Shown here: one piece after another, positions 1 through 6,881 of the stretch
Layout of the letters: each line of letters opens with the position of its first letter
How positions within the stretch are numbered: the first letter of the stretch is position 1
Assembly: GCA_002413145.1 (NCBI GenBank)
Contig: DHWK01000001.1
Coordinates: 5,520 to 19,897 of the forward strand
Source of the DNA: a bacterium UBP12_UBA5184
GTDB lineage: Bacteria > Vulcanimicrobiota > Vulcanimicrobiia > Vulcanimicrobiales > Vulcanimicrobiaceae
DNA: 14,378 nt
Direction of reading: 5' to 3'
The notes under the pieces: generated by a model
What the model saw: only the letters and a program-made list of their open reading frames with translations
What the model was told of the DNA's origin: nothing
The model's database searches: none
Translations under genes and position numbers: made by a program

Positions 1-1736
1 TATTCCGACATGTCGATGCGGATTATCGACTCGGCGTCGTCGAACAAAAACTCGGCGAGGCTGCGCGCGACTTCGGTCTTGCCGACACCCGTCGGTCCCA
101 AAAAGATGAACGAGCCGATCGGGCGTTTGGGGTTTTTCAGGCCGGCTCGCGAGCGGCGAATCGCCCGCGTGACGGTTCCGATCGCTTCCTCCTGACCGAT
201 GACGCGCTTGTGGAGCTGCTCCTTCATGCTGAGCAGTTTCGCTGTTTCGCCTTGCGCGAGGCGGCTGACCGGAATTCGGGTCCACGAGGCGACGATGTAG
301 GCGATGTCTTCCTCGGTGACTTTGAGCGTCTTGTCGGATTGCGCCCGACGGTCTTGCATCTCTTGTTCGAGACGCCCCTTTTCGAGCCGCAGTTTTTCCT
401 CGCGGTCGCGGATCGCGGCCGCCTTTTCGAACTCTTGCGACTTGACGACCGCTTCTTTCTCGACCTTGACCTTGCGGATCTCGTTCTCGATCTCGCGGAT
501 CTCGGGCGAAGGCAGCGTCGCCTGCAGGCGCACGCGCGAGGACGCCTCGTCGATCAAATCGACGGCCTTATCGGGCAAGAACCGGTCGCTGATATAGCGA
601 TCGGAGAGCTTGGCCGCCGCAACCAGCGCTTCGTCGGTAATCGCCACCTTGTGGTGCGCTTCGTAGCGGTCGCGCAGGCCCTTGAGAATCTCGACGGTCT
701 CTTCGACCGACGGCTCGCCGACCATCACCGGTTGGAAGCGGCGCTCGAGGGCGGAGTCCTTTTCGATGTGCTTGCGGAATTCGTTGAGCGTCGTCGCGCC
801 GATGCATTGCAGTTCGCCGCGCGCGAGCGCCGGCTTGATGATGTTCGAGGCGTCGATCGCGCCTTCGGCCGCTCCCGCGCCGACCAGCGTGTGCAGCTCA
901 TCGATGAAGAGGATGATCTCGCCGGCCGCGCCGCGGATCTCGTCCATGACGCGCTTCATCCGCTCCTCGAATTCGCCGCGATACTTCGTCCCCGCGACCA
1001 AGCCCGCGAGATCGAGGGTGATGACGCGCCGGTCGCGCAGCGGTTCGGGTATCTCGCCCTTGATGACGCGCTGGGCCAGGCCCTCCGCGATAGCCGTCTT
1101 GCCGACTCCGGGCTCGCCGATAAGGGCCGGGTTGTTCTTGGTGCGGCGCGCTAAAATCTGAATTACGCGCTCGATTTCGTTGGCCCGGCCGATCACCGGG
1201 TCGAGTTTGTTATCGCGCGCCAGCGCGGTCAAATCGCGACCGTACGTATCGAGCGTCGGCGTCTTGGATTTGCCCTTCGGCGCGACGGGTTGCCCTTCGG
1301 CCCCCAAGAGCGAGGTCGTCTGGACGCGGACTTTCGCCGGGTCCACCCCGAGGTTGGTCAGAACGCGAGCCGCGACGCCTTCGCCTTCGCGGATCAGGCC
1401 GAGCAGCAGATGCTCGGTGCCGATGTAGTTGTGGTTGAGTTGCCGGGCCTCTTCGAAGGCAAGCTCGATGACGCGCTTGGCGCGCGGCGTGAAGACCATC
1501 TCTTGCTGGACGGTCTGCCCGCCCCGGCCGACGATCGCCTCGACCTCCTGGCGCACCTTCGCGAGGTTGACGCCCAGGGTCTCGAGCACTTTGGCCGCGA
1601 GGCTCTCACCTTCGGAGATAATGCCGAGCAGAATATGCTCGGTCCCGATGTAGTTATTGCCGAGCCGCTGCGCCTCTTCTTGGGCCAGCACGATGCTGCG
1701 CCGCGCGCGTTCGGTAAACGGTTCCCACATTGACAT
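1..1736 (-). CDS. clpC: ATP-dependent Clp protease ATP-binding subunit ClpC (3' end missing)
   Basis: Hsp100 AAA+ unfoldase that feeds proteins to the ClpP peptidase in the cytosol. I read 578 codons; ClpC is usually 810-850 residues, so most of the second ATPase domain lies off the left edge. Seen in order: two Clp-N repeats (about residues 5-145), each with an NYIGTEH(I/L)LLG motif; first Walker A GEPGVGKT at about 206-213; Walker B ending LFIDELH; a middle domain with a UVR-like segment (KSQEFEKAAAIRDREEKLR), which marks ClpC rather than ClpA or ClpB; the junction VIGQEEAI; and second Walker A GPTGVGKT at about 547-554. The start is the ATG at 1736-1734, preceded by AGGAG 10 bases upstream; a second ATG follows two codons later. 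No CtsR or CIRCE operator is visible upstream. The identification is very secure. Confidence 0.97.
   Translation of the reverse strand, partial: MSMWEPFTERARRSIVLAQEEAQRLGNNYIGTEHILLGIISEGESLAAKVLETLGVNLAKVRQEVEAIVGRGGQTVQQEMVFTPRAKRVIELAFEEARQLNHNYIGTEHLLLGLIREGEGVAARVLTNLGVDPAKVRVQTTSLLGAEGQPVAPKGKSKTPTLDTYGRDLTALARDNKLDPVIGRANEIERVIQILARRTKNNPALIGEPGVGKTAIAEGLAQRVIKGEIPEPLRDRRVITLDLAGLVAGTKYRGEFEERMKRVMDEIRGAAGEIILFIDELHTLVGAGAAEGAIDASNIIKPALARGELQCIGATTLNEFRKHIEKDSALERRFQPVMVGEPSVEETVEILKGLRDRYEAHHKVAITDEALVAAAKLSDRYISDRFLPDKAVDLIDEASSRVRLQATLPSPEIREIENEIRKVKVEKEAVVKSQEFEKAAAIRDREEKLRLEKGRLEQEMQDRRAQSDKTLKVTEEDIAYIVASWTRIPVSRLAQGETAKLLSMKEQLHKRVIGQEEAIGTVTRAIRRSRAGLKNPKRPIGSFIFLGPTGVGKTEVARSLAEFLFDDAESIIRIDMSE
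1398..1655 (-). repeat. Two diverged direct copies inside clpC
   Basis: Positions 1398-1430 and 1623-1655 match at 30 of 33 bases in the same orientation. Both encode the NYIGTEH(I/L)LLG core of the two Clp-N repeats. This is the known internal duplication of the ClpC N-domain, kept unusually similar at the DNA level, and not a mobile repeat. Confidence 0.8.
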
Positions 1737-1986
1737 TCTGGTTTGGCTCCTGTCCGCCGGCCTCTTCGGCTCCAACGGCACCTGGGGGACGACTTGCCGG
1801 GCTCCTGCGACTTACCCTTTGTGTACGTGGTCGGTCGCAATCCGGCTTGGCCTCATGGTTGCATAACATGAAACGAGATTCGAGGAGTTTCGGTCGCCAC
1901 GAAGCCTGGGGACGACCTGAGCGCCGCGAAACCGGCCTGGAGGCCTCGCGGAGCGTCGGAGGGGGTGAAGCCTCTCGGCCGGGGCT
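1737..1986. other. Intergenic region upstream of clpC, no gene seen
   Basis: These 250 bases separate the ribbon-helix-helix-like gene from clpC, both on the minus strand. No open frame here looks like a protein. The clpC promoter should lie here, but no convincing -35/-10 pair was found. Weak signals are an inverted repeat TCATG-N9-CATGA at 1853-1871, whose centre reads TGTTATGCA on the minus strand (an extended -10-like string without a good -35), and a short AAGCC/GGCTT stem at about 1970-1988 just after the upstream gene, too weak to call a terminator. Confidence 0.5.
1747..1751 (-). promoter_or_regulatory. clpC ribosome binding site
   Basis: AGGAG on the minus strand, 10 bases before the ATG at 1736 and 16 before the next ATG at 1730. 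The spacing favours the first ATG as the clpC start. Confidence 0.6.
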
Positions 1987-2259
1987 TTAGCGGCGCCCGC
2001 CGACCCGGCGCAACGTCGCGCCCTGGTCGCGCAGGAATTTGCCGAGCGCGCCGTCGTTCAGGTGCTTCCCGAAGAGCTGGACCAGGGCGATCTCGACGAT
2101 CGAACTTTCGCTGAAGCGCTCGTCGAAGGCAAGGCGACGCAGGCGCGCTCCAATATCGAACGAGACGTTGACCGAGAGCTTCACGGCCCGCCCGTCGCCC
2201 ATGGCTGAATGGGCGGCGCTTGAAATCGCCCGCGGTCTGGTCTTCACGCTGGCAGCCAT
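1987..2259 (-). CDS. Small ribbon-helix-helix-like (CopG/Arc-type) protein
   Basis: A 90-residue protein with no close family recognised. Residues 26-63 read as a strand VKLSVNVSFD followed by helix, turn and helix (IGARLRRLAFDERF then SESSIVEIALVQLF), the pattern of ribbon-helix-helix DNA-binding proteins. The tail is basic (ends LRRVGGRR). The first 19 residues are basic and alanine-rich with no assigned role; an in-frame ATG at 2202 would give a 71-residue protein and is a real alternative start, since neither start has a strong Shine-Dalgarno. It is divergent from livH (56 bases between starts) and upstream of clpC, so it could regulate either, or be half of an orphan toxin-antitoxin pair. 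No partner toxin is visible. Function is inferred from fold pattern only. Confidence 0.6.
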   Translation of the reverse strand: MAASVKTRPRAISSAAHSAMGDGRAVKLSVNVSFDIGARLRRLAFDERFSESSIVEIALVQLFGKHLNDGALGKFLRDQGATLRRVGGRR

Positions 2260-2315
2260 TCGCTCGGCTGGACCCTCACCCTCCCGATGCTCGGCAGGCT
2301 TGAACGGGGAAGGGT

Positions 2316-3227
2316 TTGCCTGCGGCCGCCCTCAATGCGCGCCTCGTGCTGCACCAAGTCGGCGATCAGATCATTAATGGACTGACGCTTGGGATGCTCT
2401 ATATCCTGGTGGCGCTGGGCCTGAACATCATCCTCGGCCTCATGGGCGTGGTCAATTTCTCGCACGGCTCTTTTTTTATGCTCGGCGCTTACGTCGCGCA
2501 CGACTTACAGCCCCACCTGGGCTTCTGGCCGGCGATCTTCTTTGCTGCCCTGGTCATCGGCGTCTTCGGGATGCTTTTCGAGTCCTCGCTGATCCGGCCG
2601 CTGTATCGACGGCTCCCGGAGTACACGCTGCTGCTGACGTACGGGGCCGCGCTCATCTTCGAGCAATTCGTCCGCTGGAAATGGGGCGACATCTCGCTGC
2701 CCTCGCAGACGCCGTCCTACTTGGCCGGCTCGATCACCCTGGGCAGCTTCGAAGTCCCCCTCTATAAGGATGTCTTTCTGGTCGGCATCACCATCCTGAT
2801 CCTGATCGGGGTTTGGCTCCTCATCAACAAGACCAACGTTGGGATGATCATCCGGGCCGGGACGCGCGATGCCGAGATGGTCAGGATTCTCGGCGTCAAC
2901 ATGCCGCTGATGTTCACGCTCGTCTTCGGCATCGGCTCGTTCATGGCGGGCCTCGCGGGAGCGCTCGCCGCACCGGTCTATGCGATCATCCCGACGCTCG
3001 CGTCGCAGTGGATCATCTTGACCTTCGTCATCGTCATCGTCGGCGGGATCGGCTCGTTCTGGGGGGCCGTCGTCGGCGGACTCATCATCGGGATGGTCCA
3101 GAGCATGGTCGAGCTGATCCCCAACCTGGGCCCGACGATGATCGATTTGAGCGGCTTCATGATCATGGCCATCATCCTGCTCATCCGCCCGCGCGGCATT
3201 TTTGGAGTCGAAGGCCTCTTCGAATGA
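2316..3227 (+). CDS. livH: Branched-chain amino acid-type ABC transporter permease LivH
   Basis: Inner-membrane permease of a HAAT-family importer, pairing with LivM. 303 residues, the usual length, almost entirely hydrophobic segments. Family signs: NGLTLGMLYILVALGLN (21-37), GLMGVVNFSHGSFFMLGAY (41-59), the cytoplasmic coupling segment GMIIRAGTRDAEMVRILGVN (176-195), and GGIGSFWGAVVGG (243-255) near the end. The start is a TTG preceded by GGGGAAGGG; an in-frame GTG at 2346 would remove 10 residues and is also possible. First gene of a four-gene operon: its TGA overlaps the livM ATG. HAAT systems carry Leu/Ile/Val but also urea, amides and aromatic acids, so the substrate cannot be named. 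Confidence 0.94.
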   Translation: MPAAALNARLVLHQVGDQIINGLTLGMLYILVALGLNIILGLMGVVNFSHGSFFMLGAYVAHDLQPHLGFWPAIFFAALVIGVFGMLFESSLIRPLYRRLPEYTLLLTYGAALIFEQFVRWKWGDISLPSQTPSYLAGSITLGSFEVPLYKDVFLVGITILILIGVWLLINKTNVGMIIRAGTRDAEMVRILGVNMPLMFTLVFGIGSFMAGLAGALAAPVYAIIPTLASQWIILTFVIVIVGGIGSFWGAVVGGLIIGMVQSMVELIPNLGPTMIDLSGFMIMAIILLIRPRGIFGVEGLFE

Positions 3228-4360
3228 TGAAGGCGCCGCCGGCCGCGAAGTGGTGGATCGACCTCGGCCTCATCGCGGCCGCGTTCGCGATCTTGCCCTT
3301 TCTCATGCCGGGCGGCTCGCTCGATTTGAATCCGTTCACGGGCCACCGTCTTCCGTTCCATGCCGGCTTCGTCGATTTGGCGACGACGATCTTGGCGTTT
3401 TCACTGCTGGCGCTGGGCTTCAACCTGCTGTTCGGCCACAGCGGCGAGCTGTCGTTCGGTCACGCGATGTTCTTCGCGATCGGGGCGTACGTGAGCGCCC
3501 TGTTTTCCAAGGGCTTCAACGTCACCGGCACGCTGTGCGGCGTTGGAATCGGATCGCTCCAACTCCATCACGATGCCGTCAACAATCTCTGGATCAGCTT
3601 GATCTTGAGCTTGGGGCTGGCGGCGCTGTCGGCATGGTTGCTTGCGCGGCTCATCGTCCCACGCTCGAGCGGCATCTACTACGCCATGATCACGCTGGCG
3701 TCGGCGCAGGTCATCTACTTCCTTGCCTTCCATTGCTCCGAACTCAGTGGCGGCGAAGATGGCGTCCAAGGGGTCGCGCGGCCGTCGTTGCCGGGCTTTC
3801 CGGTCGATTGGCTCTCGCAGAGCGGCGGCTTGCACATGTACCTGTTTGCGGCGCTCATCACGTTCGTGGCTGTGGCCTTCAACTATTGGGTCGTTCGTTC
3901 GCCGTTCGGCTCGGTGCTGCACGCCTTGCGCGAAAATCGGCAGCGGGCGCGGTTCCTCGGTTACGACGCAAACAAGTATCGCGTTAACGCCTTCGTGCTC
4001 TCGGCGCTCTTCCCGGCACTCGGCGGCTGGCTCTGGACGTATTTCCAGCAAGCGATCAATCCCGATGCAGGCTCGGTCGATTATTCGGGGCGCGTCGTCA
4101 TGATGTCGCTACTCGGCGGCATCCACAGCTTCGTCGGGCCAATGATCGGAGCTTTCGTCTACTGGGACATTCAGAACAGCGCTTCGCAGGTCACCCGGTT
4201 CTGGCCCGCGGCGCCAGGCGCCGTATTCGTGGTCTTCGTTCTCGCTGCGCCCGAAGGCATCAACGGGCTGGTCGAAAGCCTGCGAACGGCACTACGCCGA
4301 AGATCCTTCAACGAGACTGCCCGCGAAACCGAGGACGCCGGCGGCGAGGTGCTGCCGTGA
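3224..4360 (+). CDS. livM: Branched-chain amino acid-type ABC transporter permease LivM
   Basis: Second permease of the importer. 378 residues with multiple membrane segments. Family signs: LLFGHSGELSFGHAMFFAIG (68-87), the SGGEDGVQG loop (175-183), the coupling segment LRENRQRARFLGYDANKYRV (235-254), and LLGGIHSFVGPMIGA (296-310). Two consecutive ATG codons (3224, 3227) open the gene; the first overlaps the livH stop as ATGA. The open frame extends upstream to 2813, but that part is antiparallel in quality to livH and shows no LivM homology. The C-terminal 25 residues are polar and acidic, a common LivM tail. It ends in a GTGA overlap with livG. Confidence 0.94.
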   Translation: MMKAPPAAKWWIDLGLIAAAFAILPFLMPGGSLDLNPFTGHRLPFHAGFVDLATTILAFSLLALGFNLLFGHSGELSFGHAMFFAIGAYVSALFSKGFNVTGTLCGVGIGSLQLHHDAVNNLWISLILSLGLAALSAWLLARLIVPRSSGIYYAMITLASAQVIYFLAFHCSELSGGEDGVQGVARPSLPGFPVDWLSQSGGLHMYLFAALITFVAVAFNYWVVRSPFGSVLHALRENRQRARFLGYDANKYRVNAFVLSALFPALGGWLWTYFQQAINPDAGSVDYSGRVVMMSLLGGIHSFVGPMIGAFVYWDIQNSASQVTRFWPAAPGAVFVVFVLAAPEGINGLVESLRTALRRRSFNETARETEDAGGEVLP

Positions 4361-5124
4361 GCGAGTCCGGCCATACGTTCGCCTACGCCTTTAAAACCGA
4401 GCATTTGACGCGCTCGTTTGCAGGCTTCAAAGCCGTCAACGACATTACGCTCGAGATTCCTAGCGGCGGCGTGCGAACGATCATCGGGCCCAACGGCGCC
4501 GGAAAGACGACCTTCTTCAACTTGCTCTCCGGCCTGTTGCCGCCGTCGAGCGGACGCGTCCTGTTCGAGGATCGCGACATCACCGGCCTCGACCCGTACC
4601 AGCGCGCTCGGCTCGGAATCGCGCGTTCGTTTCAGATCACCAACATCTTCGGAAAACTCAGCGTCTACGAAAACGTGCGGCTCGCCGTCCAGTCGCTCTA
4701 CGATGGGAAGGCCAACTTCTTGCTCCCGAGCGGCCGGATGGGCGACTTGCACGGCAAAGCCGTCGCCATCCTCGACGACATCGGGCTGAGTCCGGCCGCC
4801 GAGGCGCTCGCGGAAAATCTCTCACACGGCGACCAGCGGCGACTCGAGATCGGCCTCGTTCTGGCGCGCGATCCCGCGATCTTGATGCTCGACGAACCGA
4901 CGGCCGGGATGTCGCCGACGGAGACGCACGCAACCGTCGAGCTGATTCAGCGCATCTCGCCCGGCCGGACGATCATGCTCGTCGAACACGACATCGACGT
5001 CGTCATGTCGATCTCGACGACGATCACCGTGATGCAGACCGGTCAAATCCTCGCCGTCGGGACGCCCGAAGAGATTCGCGACAACGAGGCGGTGCAGCGC
5101 GCGTACCTGGGGGGTTTGGCATGA
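4357..5124 (+). CDS. livG: Branched-chain amino acid-type ABC transporter ATPase LivG
   Basis: Cytoplasmic ATPase driving the LivHM pore. 255 residues, normal length. Walker A GPNGAGKTT (44-52), Q-loop glutamine 93 in ARSFQITNIF, signature LSHGDQRRLEIG (155-166, the LivG version of LSGGQ), Walker B with ILMLDEPTAGM (175-185), and the switch histidine 211 in LVEHD. All catalytic residues are present. The GTG start overlaps the livM TGA (GTGA); the stop overlaps livF as ATGA. Tight coupling of all four genes implies one polycistronic mRNA. Confidence 0.96.
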   Translation: MSESGHTFAYAFKTEHLTRSFAGFKAVNDITLEIPSGGVRTIIGPNGAGKTTFFNLLSGLLPPSSGRVLFEDRDITGLDPYQRARLGIARSFQITNIFGKLSVYENVRLAVQSLYDGKANFLLPSGRMGDLHGKAVAILDDIGLSPAAEALAENLSHGDQRRLEIGLVLARDPAILMLDEPTAGMSPTETHATVELIQRISPGRTIMLVEHDIDVVMSISTTITVMQTGQILAVGTPEEIRDNEAVQRAYLGGLA

Positions 5125-5825
5125 GTGCCACGCTTCTCGAACTCGAAAACGTCAATGCGTTCTACGGCAAGAGTCACATCCTGCAAAACGTCTCGCTGAC
5201 GGTTGGCGAGGGCGAGGTCGTAGCGCTGCTCGGCCGCAACGGTAGCGGCCGCTCAACCACGCTCAAGTCTGTCCTGGGCCTGTGCTCGGTGCACAGCGGC
5301 GAGATACGCTTCCAGGGTAAGCCGATCCAGCGTCAAGCGACCTACAAACTGGCCAAGCTCGGCATCGCCTACGTCCCCGAAGACCGGCGCATCTTTCCGA
5401 ACCTGACCATCGGCGAAAACCTCCGGCTGGCAGCGCTGGCCGGCCGCAAAGGCAATTGGACCGAAAAACGAATCTACGAATACTTTGCGGTCTTGGGCGA
5501 GCGGCGCGACAAACCCGCGAAACTTTCGGGCGGCGAACAGCAGATGCTCGCCATCGCGCGCGCGCTCGTCGCTAATCCGTCGATCATCCTGCTCGACGAA
5601 CCGATGGAGGGACTCGCTCCACTGATCGCCCGCAACGTCGAGGATGTGGTGCGCCGCATCCGCGATGAAGGCAACACGATTCTGCTCGTCGAGCAGAACG
5701 CCGAGGTTGCGATGAGCCTCTCAAATCGCGGCTATATCCTCTCGAACGGTCGGGTCATGGCCAGCGGCCGCATCGCCGAACTCAGGGCGGACGCCGCCGC
5801 GATGCAGCGCTACCTCGCCGTATAG
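5121..5825 (+). CDS. livF: Branched-chain amino acid-type ABC transporter ATPase LivF, Arg in Walker A
   Basis: Second ATPase of the importer, 234 residues, normal length. Walker A reads GRNGSGRSTT (38-47): the lysine that contacts ATP phosphates is arginine 44 (codon CGC at 5250-5252). The rest is intact: signature LSGGEQQMLAIARAL (135-149), Walker B IILLDEPMEGLAP (155-167), and the LivF-typical LVEQN switch. I recall some LivF homologues with GRNGxGRST, so this may be a subfamily trait, possibly with one weaker ATP site in the LivG-LivF pair. It is the last gene of the operon and faces the RES toxin gene tail to tail across 90 bases. No periplasmic binding protein gene follows. Confidence 0.95.
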   Translation: MSATLLELENVNAFYGKSHILQNVSLTVGEGEVVALLGRNGSGRSTTLKSVLGLCSVHSGEIRFQGKPIQRQATYKLAKLGIAYVPEDRRIFPNLTIGENLRLAALAGRKGNWTEKRIYEYFAVLGERRDKPAKLSGGEQQMLAIARALVANPSIILLDEPMEGLAPLIARNVEDVVRRIRDEGNTILLVEQNAEVAMSLSNRGYILSNGRVMASGRIAELRADAAAMQRYLAV

Positions 5826-5915
5826 CCATTCGGGGAGAGCCGCCGAAGTATCGGTCGACAAGAACAACGCGCTGCGCGTCCCCGCGTCGTCGAGGCGTGC
5901 TCGCGCATGGTCGCG

Positions 5916-6467
5916 TCATAAAGGTGCCAGGTCGGGATACCAATCATTGAAGGCTCTGCGCCGACCGGTTCGGCGCGGGCGTGGCGCCGAATCAAAAAGA
6001 GCGAGCTCCTCGCCGAGCCATGAGTCCGGCCTAGCTTCGGCTGCGGAGCGACATGCGACACCGCGAAAACCGCTGTCGTGGGCACGTTTGCCGATTGGTT
6101 GGCATTGCTCCCAGCCGACACCGAAGGGATAACGCTTCGGTAATCTCAGCGCCGCGATGCCCGCATCTGATACGGCGTCGACGAACCGCTGTTCCAATAA
6201 GTGAAAGGTTTCGAGTTGCGGGCGGCGATCGGGCCTCACGTCGAAGAGCTTGATCGCTCGATCTCTATGCCATTCACGCGCGTTGGCTGCCGCAACCTCG
6301 AGCGTCGCGTTCAAATAGAGAGCGCCGAACACACCGGGCGGATTCCAGCGGCCGCCTTGCGCCTTGGAATACGATGTGTCGCGGCAGTCGACCCATTCCG
6401 GCTTGCAGAGCCGATAGTATCGACCACCTCGCGGGACGAGGGGTAGCGAATCCTTAGGCGCCGCCAT
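5916..6467 (-). CDS. RES-domain toxin (NAD-degrading toxin family)
   Basis: RES toxins of the MbcT/ParT type are ADP-ribosyltransferase-fold enzymes that destroy NAD+ or modify a target, and are held inactive by an Xre/DUF2384 antitoxin. 183 residues, family size. Seen: RYYRL with arginine 19, QGGRWNPPG (37-45), ALYLNATLEVA with glutamate 57, and GVACRSAAEA with serine 141; these match the conserved Arg-Glu-Ser set naming the domain. C-terminus ends FNDWYPDL. The chosen ATG at 6467 overlaps the antitoxin stop by 14 bases; it has no Shine-Dalgarno, so translation is probably coupled. An upstream ATG at 6494 would add 9 residues. Whether it is active or degenerate cannot be read from sequence, but nothing is broken. 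Confidence 0.88.
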   Translation of the reverse strand: MAAPKDSLPLVPRGGRYYRLCKPEWVDCRDTSYSKAQGGRWNPPGVFGALYLNATLEVAAANAREWHRDRAIKLFDVRPDRRPQLETFHLLEQRFVDAVSDAGIAALRLPKRYPFGVGWEQCQPIGKRAHDSGFRGVACRSAAEARPDSWLGEELALFDSAPRPRRTGRRRAFNDWYPDLAPL

Positions 6468-6804
6468 AGGCGAAGAGCCGGTGTAGGTAGCCATAGACCG
6501 GTTCGGGACCGCCGATCGCAATCGTCTCCAAGATCGAACGGCCATCCAGCCATTTGTCTTTGGTATTCACAACTTCTGGGATGCGTGATGGAACGATCTC
6601 CCGCTCCAAGGCTCTTGCAAGATCGGCGACGCGCTCGACGCTCGCTCGCCGAGTTAAAGGAACGCCTTTCTTGCGCCATTCGCTGACGGATTGGCGCTCG
6701 ACGCGAAACAAGCGCCCGAGCCCGGTTTCACTGATCCCAAAGATCCGAGCGATGTCATCCAGCTCTGCCACCGGGTTCAGCGCGCGCGCCGTGGAGGTCG
6801 CCAT
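6454..6804 (-). CDS. Xre/MbcA/ParS-family antitoxin (DUF2384)
   Basis: Antitoxin of the RES-Xre pair; it neutralises the toxin and usually represses its own promoter. 116 residues. An N-terminal helix-turn-helix region spans about 15-48 (DDIARIFGISETGLGRLF then QSVSEWRKKG). The C-terminal toxin-binding DUF2384 domain spans about 60-113, with the typical WLDGRSILETIAIG and YGYLHRLFAYGG. The open frame runs back to 7005, but that part overlaps coxM and is not antitoxin-like. The ATG at 6804 is chosen because a strong promoter ends 6 bases before it. Gene order antitoxin-toxin is standard for the family. Confidence 0.9.
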   Translation of the reverse strand: MATSTARALNPVAELDDIARIFGISETGLGRLFRVERQSVSEWRKKGVPLTRRASVERVADLARALEREIVPSRIPEVVNTKDKWLDGRSILETIAIGGPEPVYGYLHRLFAYGGA

Positions 6805-6810
6805 ACCGAT

Positions 6811-6839
6811 AGTATAGCGCGCAACCCGCCGGGCCGCAA
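6811..6839 (-). promoter_or_regulatory. Sigma-70-type promoter of the antitoxin-toxin operon
   Basis: On the minus strand: -35 TTGCGG (6839-6834), a 17-base spacer, -10 TATACT (6816-6811). Only 6 bases (ATCGGT) separate the -10 box from the antitoxin ATG, so transcription should begin at or within a base or two of the start codon, giving a leaderless mRNA. It is the best promoter match I found in the window. Confidence 0.75.
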
Positions 6840-6860
6840 GCACCTTGCAGGTGCCTGCGG
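6834..6860. repeat. 27-base inverted repeat over the -35 box (candidate operator or terminator)
   Basis: Two 12-base arms (6834-6845 and 6849-6860) around a 3-base centre, with one mismatch. The left arm, on the plus strand, starts CCGCAAGCACCT. In RNA from the minus strand the mismatch becomes a G-U pair, so the stem is continuous. One arm contains the -35 hexamer of the antitoxin promoter, as expected of an autoregulatory operator. It also lies 22 bases beyond the coxM stop and could end cox transcription, but no U-run follows, which weakens the intrinsic-terminator reading. Confidence 0.65.
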
Positions 6861-6881
6861 TTCCTGACCAGGCTGCTGATG

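Noticed and set aside
210..1154. A 314-codon open frame on the plus strand
   Set aside because: It is the codon-register mirror of clpC, caused by high GC. Its product has no recognisable domain, while the minus strand gives an uninterrupted ClpC.
2813..3223. An N-terminal extension of livM back to 2813
   Set aside because: This stretch is out-of-frame livH, rich in Arg and His with no membrane character. LivM homology begins at the ATG at 3224.
5867..5879. ACGCG-CTG-CGCGT hairpin between livF and the RES gene as a bidirectional terminator
   Set aside because: The stem is only 5 pairs and no T-run lies on either side; such stems are common by chance at this GC content.
5916..6804. The RES-Xre pair as part of a mobile island
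   Set aside because: No integrase, transposase, flanking direct repeats or tRNA is present. The genes fit neatly between two operons, so mobility cannot be supported here.
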